26,674 bases of DNA from CAG-1000 sp964545285 (lineage in GTDB: Bacteria > Bacillota_I > Bacilli_A > RF39 > UBA660): positions 1-26,674 of the forward strand of contig CAZJEW010000015.1 of the NCBI GenBank assembly GCA_964545285.1. Reading direction: 5' to 3'. Of the stretch, positions 1-7,056 are shown in pieces. The notes beneath the pieces are model-generated. The model was not told the origin of the DNA and searched no databases. It saw only the letters and a list, made by a program, of their open reading frames with translations. Position 1 is the first letter of the stretch, and each line of letters begins with the position of its first letter. Made by a program: the position numbers and the translations under genes.

Positions 1-2453
1 CATGGACAAAGATCGTTTCTTCCTATCTTTTTATTTGCTGTTCTTGGTTTACTTTTTACACCATCTTTTCCATCATTTGTATGAATATTTTTAACTTCTT
101 CTCTTTCTATATTTTGTCTAATTGTTGCATTTAACAAAAATTGTGTTATTTCGCCATTAATAGTGGCCATCATATTATCAAATAAATTAAATCCTTCTAA
201 TGCATAAACTTGAAGTGGATTACTTTGTGCGTAGCCTCTTAATCCAACTCCCTCTTTAAGATTCTCCATAGCATCTAATTGATTCATCCAATTTTTATCA
301 ATAATTCTTAATGATATTGATTTCTCAAAATCATCTATTATTTCAGAAGGTAATTCTTTTAATTTATTATTATAATCCTCTATAACAATATTATATATTT
401 TATCGATTATTTCTTCTTCTTTTAAATTGTTTAAATCGTTTATTCTTAACTTTTTACTTTTAAGTAAATTAGCATTAAAATGTTCAACAATATTATCTAA
501 ATCGTTATTTGTTAGATGTCCCTCTGGTGCCAAATGAGAATTAACCATATTTTTTATATATTCTTTAAATGTATCTAATACTCTATCTCGTATGCTATCT
601 TGATCTAATATTTCATTTCTTCTTTCATATATTATTTCTCTTTGTTTTGAAATAACATTATCAAAATCTAATAATCCTTTTCTTCTATCAAAGTTAAATC
701 CCTCAACTTTTTTTTGAGCCGACTCAATATTATTTGATATCATTTTATTTGATATTGCTTGATCTCCTTTAATACCTAGTGTTTCCATTACAGTTTTCAT
801 TTTCTCGGAACCGAATTTAATCATTAAATCATCTTCCATTGATACAAAAAATCTTGTTGTACCTGGGTCACCTTGTCTTCCAGCACGACCTCTTAATTGG
901 TTATCAATACGTCTTGAATCGTTTCTTTCTGTACCAATAACAAATAATCCACCTAGGTCCTTAACGCCTTCGCCTAATTTAATATCAGTTCCACGACCTG
1001 CCATATTAGTTGCAATAGTAATTGAACCTTTTTCACCAGCATGAGCAATAATTTCAGCTTCTCTTTCATGATTTTTAGCATTTAACAGTTCATGTTTTAA
1101 TCTATCTTTTGTTAGTAATTGATCTAATACTTCACTTGACTCTACTGAAGAAGCCCCTATTAATACTGGTCTACCTTCTTTATGCAATTCTTTTACTGTT
1201 TTAACAACAGCAGAAAACTTTCCATTTAAAGAACTATATATTAAATCAACCTGGTCTTCTCTAATAACTGGTTTATTTGTTGGAATACATACTACATAAG
1301 TATTATATATATCTCTAAATTCTTCTTCTTCGGTTTTGGCAGTTCCAGTCATACCTGATAATTTGTTATACATTCTAAATAAATTTTGGAATGTTATAGT
1401 TGCTAAAGTTTTAGTTTCTTCATTTATTTGAACATTTTCTTTAGCTTCTAAAGCTTGATGTAATCCTTCACTATATTGTCTTCCATGCATTAATCTTCCT
1501 GTAAATGTATCTACAATAATTACCTTCCCATTTTCAATTACATAATCAACATCTTTTTTAAATGCGTAATTTGCTGCGAGTGCTTTATCTAAATTATGAA
1601 CCATAACACTATTTGAAATATCATATAAATTATCTAAATGAAGAAGTCTTTCACATTCATGAACACCATCTTCTGTAAGAGTTACCTTCTTTGTCTTTTC
1701 ATCTACAACATAATTGTCAATTTTTAATGATTTAGCTACTCTGTCTGCTTCTTTATAAATTGATGAACTTTTTGTACTTCCACCACTAATAATAAGTGGT
1801 GTCCTTGCTTCATCAATTAATATTGAGTCTACTTCATCAATAATAGCAAAGTTAAGTCCTCTTTGAGTCCTTTTCTCTTTTCTAACAACCATATTATCTC
1901 TTAAATAATCAAATCCTAATTCGTTATTTGTAGTATATGTTATATCACATTCATAAGCTTCTTTCTTTTCTTGAGGTGTTTTATCTCTTAAATTTATTCC
2001 TACAGAAACACCTAATAAATCATAGATTGGTTTCATCCATTCAGCATTACGCGTAGAAAGATATTCATTTGTGGTAATAACATGAACTCCTTTTCCTTCT
2101 AAAGAATTTAAATAAGCAGCTAAAACTGTAGTAAGGGTTTTTCCTTCTCCTGTTTTCATTTCTGCAATATTGCCTCTATGTATTGCTAACCCACCAAGAA
2201 CCTGTACTAGAAAGGGTTTCTCTTTTAATCCTCTGACACAAGCTTCTCTTGCAACAGCAAAAGCTTCTACCGCAATATCATCCAAAGATTCACCGTCAGT
2301 TAATCTCTTTTTAAATTGCTCCGTTTTTGCTTTAAATTCAGAATCTTTTAATTTAGACATTTCGTTATCTAATGCATCTATATCATCAGCAATTTTATTT
2401 ATTTTTTTTAATTCTTTTGTTTCATAATCAAATATGTTTTTCCATAAGCTCAT
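1..2453 (-). CDS. secA: SecA preprotein translocase ATPase (3' end cut by window edge)
   Basis: SecA is the cytoplasmic motor that uses ATP to push unfolded preproteins through SecYEG. The minus-strand frame is open from an ATG at 2451-2453 to the window edge, giving 817 codons plus two bases. Visible in order: the N-terminal helix region, Walker A MKTGEGKT near residues 99-106, the DEVD box followed by IDEARTP near residue 210, the preprotein cross-linking domain, the second nucleotide-binding fold with TNMAGRGTDI, RGRAGRQGDPG, and the helical wing. The last readable residues are GRNDLCP, the start of the C-terminal zinc-binding SecB/ribosome tail (CxCxSGxxxxxCC/H), so only about a dozen residues are missing. 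GGAG sits about 8 nt before the ATG. It lies downstream of hpf, an arrangement common in Firmicutes, but has its own promoter. Identification is secure. Confidence 0.97.
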   Translation of the reverse strand, partial: MSLWKNIFDYETKELKKINKIADDIDALDNEMSKLKDSEFKAKTEQFKKRLTDGESLDDIAVEAFAVAREACVRGLKEKPFLVQVLGGLAIHRGNIAEMKTGEGKTLTTVLAAYLNSLEGKGVHVITTNEYLSTRNAEWMKPIYDLLGVSVGINLRDKTPQEKKEAYECDITYTTNNELGFDYLRDNMVVRKEKRTQRGLNFAIIDEVDSILIDEARTPLIISGGSTKSSSIYKEADRVAKSLKIDNYVVDEKTKKVTLTEDGVHECERLLHLDNLYDISNSVMVHNLDKALAANYAFKKDVDYVIENGKVIIVDTFTGRLMHGRQYSEGLHQALEAKENVQINEETKTLATITFQNLFRMYNKLSGMTGTAKTEEEEFRDIYNTYVVCIPTNKPVIREDQVDLIYSSLNGKFSAVVKTVKELHKEGRPVLIGASSVESSEVLDQLLTKDRLKHELLNAKNHEREAEIIAHAGEKGSITIATNMAGRGTDIKLGEGVKDLGGLFVIGTERNDSRRIDNQLRGRAGRQGDPGTTRFFVSMEDDLMIKFGSEKMKTVMETLGIKGDQAISNKMISNNIESAQKKVEGFNFDRRKGLLDFDNVISKQREIIYERRNEILDQDSIRDRVLDTFKEYIKNMVNSHLAPEGHLTNNDLDNIVEHFNANLLKSKKLRINDLNNLKEEEIIDKIYNIVIEDYNNKLKELPSEIIDDFEKSISLRIIDKNWMNQLDAMENLKEGVGLRGYAQSNPLQVYALEGFNLFDNMMATINGEITQFLLNATIRQNIEREEVKNIHTNDGKDGVKSKPRTANKKIGRNDLCP

Positions 2454-2475
2454 AATATCATCTCCGTTATAAAAT

Positions 2476-2504
2476 ATTATATCAATTAATGGTTATTAAA
2501 GCAA
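2476..2504 (-). promoter_or_regulatory. secA promoter, extended -10
   Basis: On the minus strand, TTGCTT (2499-2504), a 17-nt spacer and TATAAT (2476-2481) precede secA. A TG one base before the -10 (2483-2484) makes it an extended -10 element. It lies in the 75-bp hpf-secA gap, after the hpf terminator. Confidence 0.6.
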
Positions 2505-2514
2505 TAAATGTTTA

Positions 2515-2541
2515 ATAAAAAAGAAGCTTTAATTAGCTTCT
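2515..2541 (-). terminator. Intrinsic terminator of hpf
   Basis: On the minus strand AGAAGCT and AGCTTCT (2535-2541 and 2522-2528) form a 7-bp stem around a 6-nt AATTAA loop, followed by a T run. The stem includes the last sense codons of hpf and the loop holds its TAA stop. Confidence 0.8.
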
Positions 2542-3059
2542 ATTATTCCATAATCACCATCATTTCTTTTGTAAACGACATTGATTTTATCTGTATCAAC
2601 ATTTTTAAAGATAAAGAATGAATGTCCTAACAATTCCATTTGTGTAATTGCTTCATCTTCATCAATTGGTTTTAAATAAATTGTTTTTCTTCTTACTATT
2701 GTTTCATCTTCCTCTAGTATATCTTCAATATCATTAAAAGAATCACCTTTCTTATCTTTCTTTCTTTTTTTACTTGATATTTTATCTTTATATTTCTTAA
2801 ATTGTCTTTCTAACTTATCGATTACTAAATCAATTGCTGCATATAAATCATCGCTAATTTCTTCAGATCTAATATTGTATTTACCACTCCAAATAGTAAC
2901 CTCAACTTTTTGTTCTTTTCCTTTTGTTGATATTATTGCTTTTGCCTCTACTTCGTCATTATCATCAAGATACTTTTCTAATTTTGATAATTTTTCTTCC
3001 AAGTAATCGTTAATAGCTTTTGTAACATCAATTTTATTACCTCTGATATTATATTTCAT
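2529..3059 (-). CDS. hpf: Long-form hibernation promoting factor (HPF)
   Basis: This 176-aa protein is a long-form HPF, which dimerises inactive 70S ribosomes into 100S particles when growth slows. Residues 1-100 show the S30AE/RaiA fold beginning MKYNIRGNKIDVTKAINDY. A lysine-rich, acidic linker follows (about 95-120), and then the C-terminal dimerisation domain with RRKTIYLKPIDEDEAI and the GHSFFIF motif. The length matches the long form of Firmicutes rather than the short HPF/YfiA of Enterobacteria. AGGAGG stands just before the ATG. The gene lies between cspA and secA, each with its own terminator or promoter, so it is probably its own transcription unit. No clear -35/-10 was recognised in the 84 bp upstream. 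Confidence 0.95.
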   Translation of the reverse strand: MKYNIRGNKIDVTKAINDYLEEKLSKLEKYLDDNDEVEAKAIISTKGKEQKVEVTIWSGKYNIRSEEISDDLYAAIDLVIDKLERQFKKYKDKISSKKRKKDKKGDSFNDIEDILEEDETIVRRKTIYLKPIDEDEAITQMELLGHSFFIFKNVDTDKINVVYKRNDGDYGIIEAN

Positions 3060-3114
3060 ATCATCCTCCTAATAAAAGAATATCATAAATAGATTTTAAA
3101 TACCATATAGTTCA

Positions 3115-3144
3115 TAAAAAAAACACATATTTTTACATATGTGT
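3115..3144 (-). terminator. Intrinsic terminator of the cold-shock gene
   Basis: An 8-bp stem (ACACATAT 3123-3130 with ATATGTGT 3137-3144) has a 6-nt loop. On the minus strand a run of eight Ts follows. The first stem base on the minus strand is the last base of the stop codon. Confidence 0.85.
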
Positions 3145-3365
3145 TATACAGTTGTTAGCTTAACTTCTTTAACATCAATTGCTTGCCCACCTTTAGATGT
3201 TTCAATAAATGTGAACTCAACAATATCGCCTTCTTTAAGAGTTTTATATCCTTCGCATAATATTGCAGAATAATGTACAAAAATATCTTCACTCGGATTA
3301 ATATTGTTTTCTATAAATCCATATCCTTTCTCATTATTGAACCATTTAACTCTTCCTTTTTGCAT
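3144..3365 (-). CDS. Cold-shock family single-stranded nucleic-acid-binding protein
   Basis: A 73-aa CspA/CspB family protein: a five-stranded OB-fold RNA/DNA chaperone. It begins MQKGRVKWFNNEKGYGFIE, which contains RNP1 (KGYGFIE). RNP2 appears as DIFVHYS. The typical EGDIVEFTF and QAIDVKEV strands follow. Length (65-75 aa) and motifs match the family exactly. It is monocistronic, with its own promoter and terminator, and is divergent from agrB across a 200-bp AT-rich gap. Relative to common Csp proteins it carries a slightly longer RNP1-RNP2 loop (NNINPSE). Which paralogue (cspA/B/C/D) cannot be told from one copy, so no symbol is given. Confidence 0.95.
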   Translation of the reverse strand: MQKGRVKWFNNEKGYGFIENNINPSEDIFVHYSAILCEGYKTLKEGDIVEFTFIETSKGGQAIDVKEVKLTTV

Positions 3366-3392
3366 ACTAGCACCTTCCCTTCTTATACTTTA

Positions 3393-3421
3393 ATTTTATA
3401 TTAATAAAATTACTCTTTCAA
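3393..3421 (-). promoter_or_regulatory. Cold-shock gene promoter
   Basis: On the minus strand TTGAAA (3416-3421), a 17-nt spacer and TAAAAT (3393-3398) sit about 28 bp before the ATG. An AGGTG-like SD lies downstream. Confidence 0.6.
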
Positions 3422-3480
3422 TTAAAAATATACTAAAAAATTCGACATAATTTTTCTTTTTGTTTAATGTATTTATTTTT

Positions 3481-3562
3481 TGTTATAATTTATTTTTCTT
3501 TCGCATTAATTAATATTTGACAACATTTATAATTAAAAGATAATAATATTTTGTACTATAAT
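3481..3562 (+). promoter_or_regulatory. agrBD upstream region with overlapping candidate promoters
   Basis: Three candidate elements point towards agrB: an extended -10 TGTTATAAT at 3481-3489; TTGACA (3517-3522) with GATAAT (3539-3544) at 16-nt spacing; and a second TATAAT at 3557-3562. The middle pair is the most canonical. It would start transcription about 15 nt before the ATG at 3566, giving a very short leader with no Shine-Dalgarno. If LytTR regulator sites exist they should be in this gap. I could not see a convincing pair of direct repeats in this AT-rich stretch. Confidence 0.45.
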
Positions 3563-3565
3563 ATC

Positions 3566-4174
3566 ATGACAAATGTAAAGGATATATTAATTAATAATTT
3601 GATTATGAATATTAAAAGGAATGGTAATTATTCTAATACAAAATTATTGGAAATAAAATATGGATTAGAAACCCTTTATATTACCATTACTAAATTAACA
3701 GTGATTTTAATAATCAATATTTTATTGGGAAACACTAAAGAATTAATTTTATTTATACTTACTTATGGTTTGTTAAAAATAACTGGATTTGGATTGCACG
3801 CTAAAAAAAGTTGGCAATGTTGGATTACATCAATACCAATATTTACTATTATTCCATATCTTATTAAAAATGTAGTTGTTAATAATAAGTTAATAATTAT
3901 TATATCTATTACTTCATTGTTAATAATATGTTTGTACGCCCCTGCTGACACTGAAAGAAGGCCTTTAATTAACAAAAAGAAAAGAATTATATATAAAATA
4001 ATTACCATATTTACTTCTATTATATATTTACTAATAATTTATATAAATAACAACAGTTATGTAGATTCTTTGTTACTATACTCATTAATATTAGAAGCCT
4101 TAATTATAAATCCTCTTAGTTATAAATTGTTTAAACTAAAATATAAGAATTATAGATTGAAAGGAGGAAAATAA
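3566..4174 (+). CDS. agrB: AgrB, membrane peptidase that processes the AgrD pro-peptide
   Basis: AgrB is a membrane cysteine endopeptidase that cuts off the AgrD C-terminal tail and helps form and export the cyclic autoinducing peptide. With the ATG at 3566 the protein is 202 aa. The catalytic pair is visible in FGLHAKKSWQC as His78 and Cys85, close to the positions known in Staphylococcus aureus AgrB. The conserved APADTERRPL motif follows, and there are several hydrophobic segments. The only earlier alternative is an in-frame TTG at 3551; ATG is preferred because it matches family length. Neither start has a Shine-Dalgarno. The stop overlaps the agrD ATG by one base (TAATG), so the two are translationally coupled. 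Family assignment is secure; start is moderately sure. Confidence 0.93.
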   Translation: MTNVKDILINNLIMNIKRNGNYSNTKLLEIKYGLETLYITITKLTVILIINILLGNTKELILFILTYGLLKITGFGLHAKKSWQCWITSIPIFTIIPYLIKNVVVNNKLIIIISITSLLIICLYAPADTERRPLINKKKRIIYKIITIFTSIIYLLIIYINNNSYVDSLLLYSLILEALIINPLSYKLFKLKYKNYRLKGGK

Positions 4175-4287
4175 TGAAAGTTTACGGATTACTTGCTGCT
4201 TTAGGTGCTTTAATAGCCGCTACTTCTACTACAGGATGTTATTTCATTCTATTAGATGAACCAGAAATGCCAGAAAGTTTATTATAA
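4174..4287 (+). CDS. agrD: AgrD-like cyclic autoinducer pro-peptide, 37 aa
   Basis: A 37-codon gene directly after agrB encodes the signal precursor. It has the three expected AgrD parts: an N-terminal amphipathic/hydrophobic leader (MKVYGLLAALGALIAA), a core around Cys22 (TTGCYFILL), and an acidic C-terminal tail (DEPEMPESLL) resembling the DEP/QPxxPxSL tails removed by AgrB. Cys22 is the only cysteine, so it is the predicted thiolactone donor. A strong AGGAGG lies within the last agrB codons, 8 nt before the ATG. Counting from Cys to the acidic DE gives one more residue than in S. aureus AgrD-I, so the ring is either five residues with an unusual Leu at P1', or six residues. Confidence 0.92.
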   Translation: MKVYGLLAALGALIAATSTTGCYFILLDEPEMPESLL

Positions 4288-4288
4288 C

Positions 4289-4317
4289 AAAAACGAAACT
4301 AATTAGTTTCGTTTTTT
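4289..4317. terminator. Shared bidirectional terminator of agrBD and agrAC
   Basis: A perfect 28-bp palindrome (14-base half-sites, 4289-4302 and 4303-4316; core AACGAAACTAA) has a T run on the plus side and an equivalent run on the minus side. It serves agrD on plus. It also covers the last codons and TAG stop of agrC on minus. Confidence 0.85.
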
Positions 4318-5597
4318 ATTATTAAACTTGATTGAAAATAAACGTCATCAATAATTCTTTGTTCCAATGCTATATTATTAGAAGAGTTTATCAAGTTATT
4401 AACTATATATAATCCTAGCCCTCTTCCTTTTCCTTTTGTTGAATAATTTTTATTTTTAATCTTATCCAAATTTATTTTGTTTTTAAAAGTATTTTCTATA
4501 ATTATTGTCATTTTATTATTATCTACAATAAAATCAATCATTACCAATTTATCTTTTGCAGTTGATGCAGCATCTTTAGAATTGTCTAAAAGACTTGCAA
4601 TAATTTTGCAAATGCTACTATAATTATCATTAGTATATTTTTTAAAAAACATTTCAACATTTTTTCCTATTTTAATATTAATTGTAATTCCTAAAGATTT
4701 CATATCATTAATCTTATAATAAATTATTCCTTTTAATCCAGATGGTAAATTATAAATATTTCTATAAGTTTCTCCCTTAGTATTATAAATGTTGATTAGC
4801 TCATCTAATAACGATGAATACTCAATAGTATTTCTATTTTTATAACTTTTAAGAATTAGTAAATTATTTAGCATCTCATGCCTATTAATTCTATTATCGT
4901 CTATTATTTTTTCATATTTAGTCATAAAATCAAGTAATATCGCCTGTTCTTTTTCTATTTTATCTATCTTATTAAAACTTATTATTATATATACAGATAA
5001 GATGGTAAAACACGTTATAATAACTAAATTAAATACATATGTAGAAGGACTAAATGAAAAAATAAACTTGTATGCTAAAAAAATAACCATAACTAAAGAA
5101 ACAATTAAAAATCCTATACTTATACATTTATCTTTAATTTTATTTAATTTCCCATTGACTAAATCAATAAACCATTTTCTTGAGCAAAACAAGTAAGTCA
5201 AAAGAATAATAACAAAGGAAAATATATTTTTTATTGCAACATTATTATCAAAATCTATAATACTTTTTATCGATGATAAAGCAAATGGTATTGCTAATAT
5301 AATTTCAAATATTACCGAAACAATGTAAATAATTATACTTTTTAATATAACCTTTTTATTATCAAAACCATATGCTAAAAAATTGTTTAAAATTATTATT
5401 ACAATACTAAATGCTAACTTTGAATATGTATAATTCATAAATGTATTAAGCAAAGATAATAGTGTTAAAACAGGTAAACTTATGTATATTACTTTATTTG
5501 GCTTATCATTATTTGATAATGCTTTGTAACACATTAAATGTATATATAATGTTATTGCAATTCCAACATAAGCATATATATAATCAATAGGTTCCAT
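4299..5597 (-). CDS. agrC: AgrC-like sensor histidine kinase
   Basis: A 432-aa sensor kinase of the AgrC/GHKL type, predicted to bind the cyclic peptide outside the membrane and phosphorylate the neighbouring LytTR regulator. The first 205 residues hold about six hydrophobic membrane segments with no large extracellular domain. A helical linker follows, with the phosphoacceptor His240 in the context NRHEMLNNL. The ATP-binding domain has an N box (SLLDNSKDAA, Asn339) and a glycine-rich G box (KGKGRGLGLYIV, 388-399). Its start overlaps the agrA-like gene by 14 nt and lacks a good Shine-Dalgarno, so translation is probably coupled. The stop lies inside the shared agr terminator. The position beside agrB-agrD makes AgrC the best name; ligand specificity is inferred. 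Confidence 0.9.
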   Translation of the reverse strand: MEPIDYIYAYVGIAITLYIHLMCYKALSNNDKPNKVIYISLPVLTLLSLLNTFMNYTYSKLAFSIVIIILNNFLAYGFDNKKVILKSIIIYIVSVIFEIILAIPFALSSIKSIIDFDNNVAIKNIFSFVIILLTYLFCSRKWFIDLVNGKLNKIKDKCISIGFLIVSLVMVIFLAYKFIFSFSPSTYVFNLVIITCFTILSVYIIISFNKIDKIEKEQAILLDFMTKYEKIIDDNRINRHEMLNNLLILKSYKNRNTIEYSSLLDELINIYNTKGETYRNIYNLPSGLKGIIYYKINDMKSLGITINIKIGKNVEMFFKKYTNDNYSSICKIIASLLDNSKDAASTAKDKLVMIDFIVDNNKMTIIIENTFKNKINLDKIKNKNYSTKGKGRGLGLYIVNNLINSSNNIALEQRIIDDVYFQSSLIIKNETN

Positions 5598-6300
5598 ATT
5601 CGTTTAATTCTTTCTTATGTTTATATGATACTAAATAATCCTTAGTATTATCTTTAAAATAAACAGATGATTCATTCCAGTTAATTTTATTAATATTTTT
5701 TGTATTTAATAATATTCCTTTTGAAGAAATAACAAAATATTTTGGTAATTTTTCTTTAATTTCTTTGATAGAAATATTTTGATAATATTTTTCTTTTGTT
5801 GTTTGAATTAACGTTCTTCTTCCTATTCTTTGTATATAATTTATTGCATCATAAGAAATAGAATAGTCTATATTTTTATATCTATATCTATAACTTTTAT
5901 CATTTTCCAGCATCTTCATACATATTTTTAAATTTTCAACAATGTTTTCTTCTACATCAAAACATTTTCCAATAAAATCTAGTATTTGTAATCTTTGTTT
6001 ATACGCTTCAAATGCTAATGAAGTATGTGCTGTACATATTATTATTGGGCTTCTCCAATCGTTGCATTCATTTCTTATATACCTTGCTATATCAATACCA
6101 TCGCCATTAGGTAATTCTAAATCTAATAAATATACCGCTTCTGATCTATTTTTGTTAATACAATTAATTAATTCTTGACAATAGTCATCAAATTCATATA
6201 TGTTAAATTCATATTTGTTTTTCATCATAAATGAGACTATTATATCTTTTGCTCTTTTTTTATGATTTTTATTATCTTCAACTATAATAAAATTTGTCAT
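5584..6300 (-). CDS. agrA: AgrA-like LytTR response regulator
   Basis: A 238-aa response regulator. The receiver domain (1-125) has the acidic pocket IIVEDN and the phosphoacceptor Asp60 in YLLDLELPNGDG, then the CTAHTS switch region. The C-terminal LytTR DNA-binding domain (about 135-235) has the typical YIQRIGRRTLIQT strand pattern and ends near GTY. LytTR regulators bind pairs of short direct repeats; the natural targets here would be the agrB upstream region and this operon's own promoter. Unlike the standard agrBDCA order, the regulator gene comes first and the kinase second, on the strand opposite agrBD. AGGAG sits 6 nt before the ATG. Confidence 0.9.
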   Translation of the reverse strand: MTNFIIVEDNKNHKKRAKDIIVSFMMKNKYEFNIYEFDDYCQELINCINKNRSEAVYLLDLELPNGDGIDIARYIRNECNDWRSPIIICTAHTSLAFEAYKQRLQILDFIGKCFDVEENIVENLKICMKMLENDKSYRYRYKNIDYSISYDAINYIQRIGRRTLIQTTKEKYYQNISIKEIKEKLPKYFVISSKGILLNTKNINKINWNESSVYFKDNTKDYLVSYKHKKELNEYGTY

Positions 6301-6332
6301 ATATTCTCCTACCTATAATGCTTAACAAAATA

Positions 6333-6361
6333 ATAATATCACACGCACATAATTATTTCAA
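6333..6361 (-). promoter_or_regulatory. agrAC promoter
   Basis: On the minus strand TTGAAA (6356-6361), a 17-nt spacer and TATTAT (6333-6338) are followed by AGGAG and the agrA ATG at 6300. Confidence 0.55.
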
Positions 6362-6377
6362 TAATCTTTCACATTGC

Positions 6378-6402
6378 AAATAAAAAGACTATCTAAAGTC
6401 TT
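6378..6402 (-). terminator. Intrinsic terminator of spoIIQ
   Basis: A 6-bp stem AAGACT (6385-6390)/AGTCTT (6397-6402) with a 6-nt loop is followed on the minus strand by a T-rich tail. The spoIIQ TAG stop (6389-6391) falls at the stem-loop junction. Confidence 0.7.
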
Positions 6403-7021
6403 CTATTGAAAGTGTATAGAGTGTTTCAGGATCTAATACTTCATTATTATAGTATACTTCGAAATGAAGAGTAGATTTTTCACTATTTAATGCTGTCTTT
6501 GAACTTGTTGCAATTATTTCACCTTGTGAAACTTTATACCCCGTATTAACTAATACATTAGATACAGAACTATATACCGTCACCAAATTATCTGTATGTT
6601 TTATTGTAATTATTGTACCATATATATCATTTGTTTCAACACTAGCAACTTCACCATCAAGCACAGATACAACATCGAATTCTTCAGCATCTACATAATC
6701 AACGCCAGAGTTTTGCATATAAGTGTTTTCATAATATATTATTGATGATTCTTGTTCTTTACTATCTGATTCAAAATCATAAAAATATTTTCCGATTTCT
6801 ACGGTTTCTTTGATATATGGTTTAATTATGTTACCATTTGATTCAATATTTACAACAGGGATAGTATCTTCAAAAACATTATCAAGTGTATATTTATAAT
6901 TTATTCCTTCATTTAAATATCTACTTATACCTGATAATAATAGTATTACTCCCATCATTAATAAGACTGCTACTCCTACATATACGGTTGGTAATAATAA
7001 CTTTCGATAGTTTTCTTTCAT
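6389..7021 (-). CDS. spoIIQ: SpoIIQ-like engulfment protein, degenerate M23 (LytM) domain
   Basis: A 210-aa protein with a short cytoplasmic N-terminus, one membrane segment (about 9-33), and a C-terminal LytM/M23 fold (about 95-205). In spore formers SpoIIQ sits in the forespore membrane and pairs with SpoIIIAH to zip the engulfing membranes. The family signature is clear: KEQESSIIYYENTY, GVDY, GEVASVETNDIYGTIITIKH, VSQGEIIATSSK, and LHFEVYYNNEVLDPETLY. In the metal-binding site the first His of the HxxxD motif is Asn104 (NSGVD, Asp108 kept) and the first His of HxH is Thr184 (TLH, His186 kept), so it is probably not an active endopeptidase, as in some known SpoIIQ. It directly follows spoIID, as in many Clostridia, with AGGAG upstream. 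Alternative: a generic M23-like membrane protein. Confidence 0.85.
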   Translation of the reverse strand: MKENYRKLLLPTVYVGVAVLLMMGVILLLSGISRYLNEGINYKYTLDNVFEDTIPVVNIESNGNIIKPYIKETVEIGKYFYDFESDSKEQESSIIYYENTYMQNSGVDYVDAEEFDVVSVLDGEVASVETNDIYGTIITIKHTDNLVTVYSSVSNVLVNTGYKVSQGEIIATSSKTALNSEKSTLHFEVYYNNEVLDPETLYTLSIEDFR

Positions 7022-7056
7022 TAATTCACTCTCCTAATTATAGAATGAACTAATAA

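Noticed and set aside
2170..2427. 85-codon plus-strand reading frame
   Set aside because: Lies antisense within secA, has no ribosome site and no recognisable protein features.
3551..3565. TTG at 3551 as the agrB start
   Set aside because: No ribosome site, overlaps a candidate -10, and the ATG at 3566 places His and Cys close to the known AgrB positions.
3763..4008. 81-codon minus-strand reading frame
   Set aside because: Antisense shadow of agrB in AT-rich sequence; hydrophobicity only mirrors the membrane gene.
4289..4317. Palindrome as a regulator operator
   Set aside because: Position between two converging stop codons with T runs on both sides is better explained as a bidirectional terminator.
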